Of a stretch of 64,000 nucleotides of DNA, positions 63,921-64,000 are shown one piece after another. Within the stretch, counting starts at the first letter, position 1. Each line of letters begins with the position of its first letter. The notes under the pieces were generated by a model, which ran no database searches, had not been told where the DNA came from, and saw only the letters and a list, made by a program, of their open reading frames with translations. The position numbers and the translations under genes were made by a program. Origin of the DNA: Vulcanisaeta moutnovskia 768-28 (GTDB taxonomy: Archaea > Thermoproteota > Thermoprotei > Thermoproteales > Thermocladiaceae); the NCBI RefSeq assembly GCF_000190315.1, contig NC_015151.1, forward strand, positions 1,178,001 through 1,242,000, written 5' to 3'.

Positions 63921-64000
63921 ATGCAGGGCAATAGGACCTTAATCGTCGTTAACAATCCTGGACTCACACCAGCTAATAGGCAGGAATTAATGAATGAGTT
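63921..64000 (+). CDS. Start of an unidentified protein gene, cut by the window end
   Basis: An ATG at 63921, 13 bases after the transporter ATPase, opens a frame that runs to the end of the window: it begins MQGNRTLIVVNNPGLTPANR. The piece is too short to recognise. It may be the next gene of the sugar-transport operon. Confidence 0.4.
   Translation, partial: MQGNRTLIVVNNPGLTPANRQELMNE

Overview
The window is a chromosome segment of a hyperthermophilic crenarchaeon, most likely of the order Thermoproteales (Vulcanisaeta/Caldivirga-like). This rests on archaeal or eukaryote-type informational genes (ribosomal proteins uL22 and eL21, aIF5A, RNA polymerase subunit Rpo4, Hel308 helicase, Pus10), a type IV prepilin peptidase of the PibD kind, a tungsten-type aldehyde:ferredoxin oxidoreductase and HTH_10 regulators. 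AT-rich TATA boxes lying about 25 bases before start codons point to largely leaderless transcription. The genus is an inference. No rRNA, tRNA, CRISPR array or insertion sequence was recognised.

Region 1 (0.2-5.8 kb) is a GlcD/GlcE/GlcF-like flavin/iron-sulfur oxidase operon followed by an LctP-type permease: uptake and oxidation of lactate or glycolate. Region 2 (5.9-24.1 kb) is mixed housekeeping: homoserine kinase, a flavin oxidoreductase, Hel308, a sugar nucleotidyltransferase, a glycosyltransferase, an M20 peptidase, uL22, a Nob1-like PIN protein, NAD kinase, aIF5A, DUF655, Rpo4, eL21, Pus10, a degenerate LAGLIDADG-like protein, an RmlC epimerase, an HTH plus roadblock pair, YjbQ, a DUF151 nuclease, HisS and a prepilin peptidase. 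Region 3 (24.2-31.4 kb) holds two thiolase-like genes, a DUF6282 hydrolase, a lone hydantoinase A subunit, a tryptophan-heptad coiled-coil protein with a nuclease-like C-terminus, and ThiM.

Region 4 (31.4-64 kb) is a large island for sugars and sugar acids. An alcohol dehydrogenase, a 2-oxoacid:ferredoxin oxidoreductase gamma-alpha subunit, a sugar dehydrogenase, an enolase-superfamily sugar-acid dehydratase, a 2-keto-3-deoxyarabinonate dehydratase and a semialdehyde dehydrogenase together outline a Weimberg-type oxidative route from pentoses to 2-oxoglutarate. Next come a UxuA-like dehydratase, an aldehyde:ferredoxin oxidoreductase, two beta-hydroxyacid dehydrogenases, two HTH_10 regulators, an MFS carrier, a ribose-type (CUT2) ABC transporter with an epimerase, a solute-binding protein that has no signal peptide and is coupled to a Gfo/Idh/MocA oxidoreductase, a MoeA-like protein, a split UxaA/SuyAB-type dehydratase and a complete CUT1 ABC transporter.

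Gene decay is visible. A HEPN gene beside an intact MNT nucleotidyltransferase carries a one-base deletion and a stop codon. A GlcD-like oxidase survives only as dispersed fragments near 47 kb. The points most worth following are the signal-less binding protein, the exact Trp-heptad nuclease-like protein, the degenerate LAGLIDADG protein, the two decayed genes and the inversion of the eL21 gene inside a conserved gene order.
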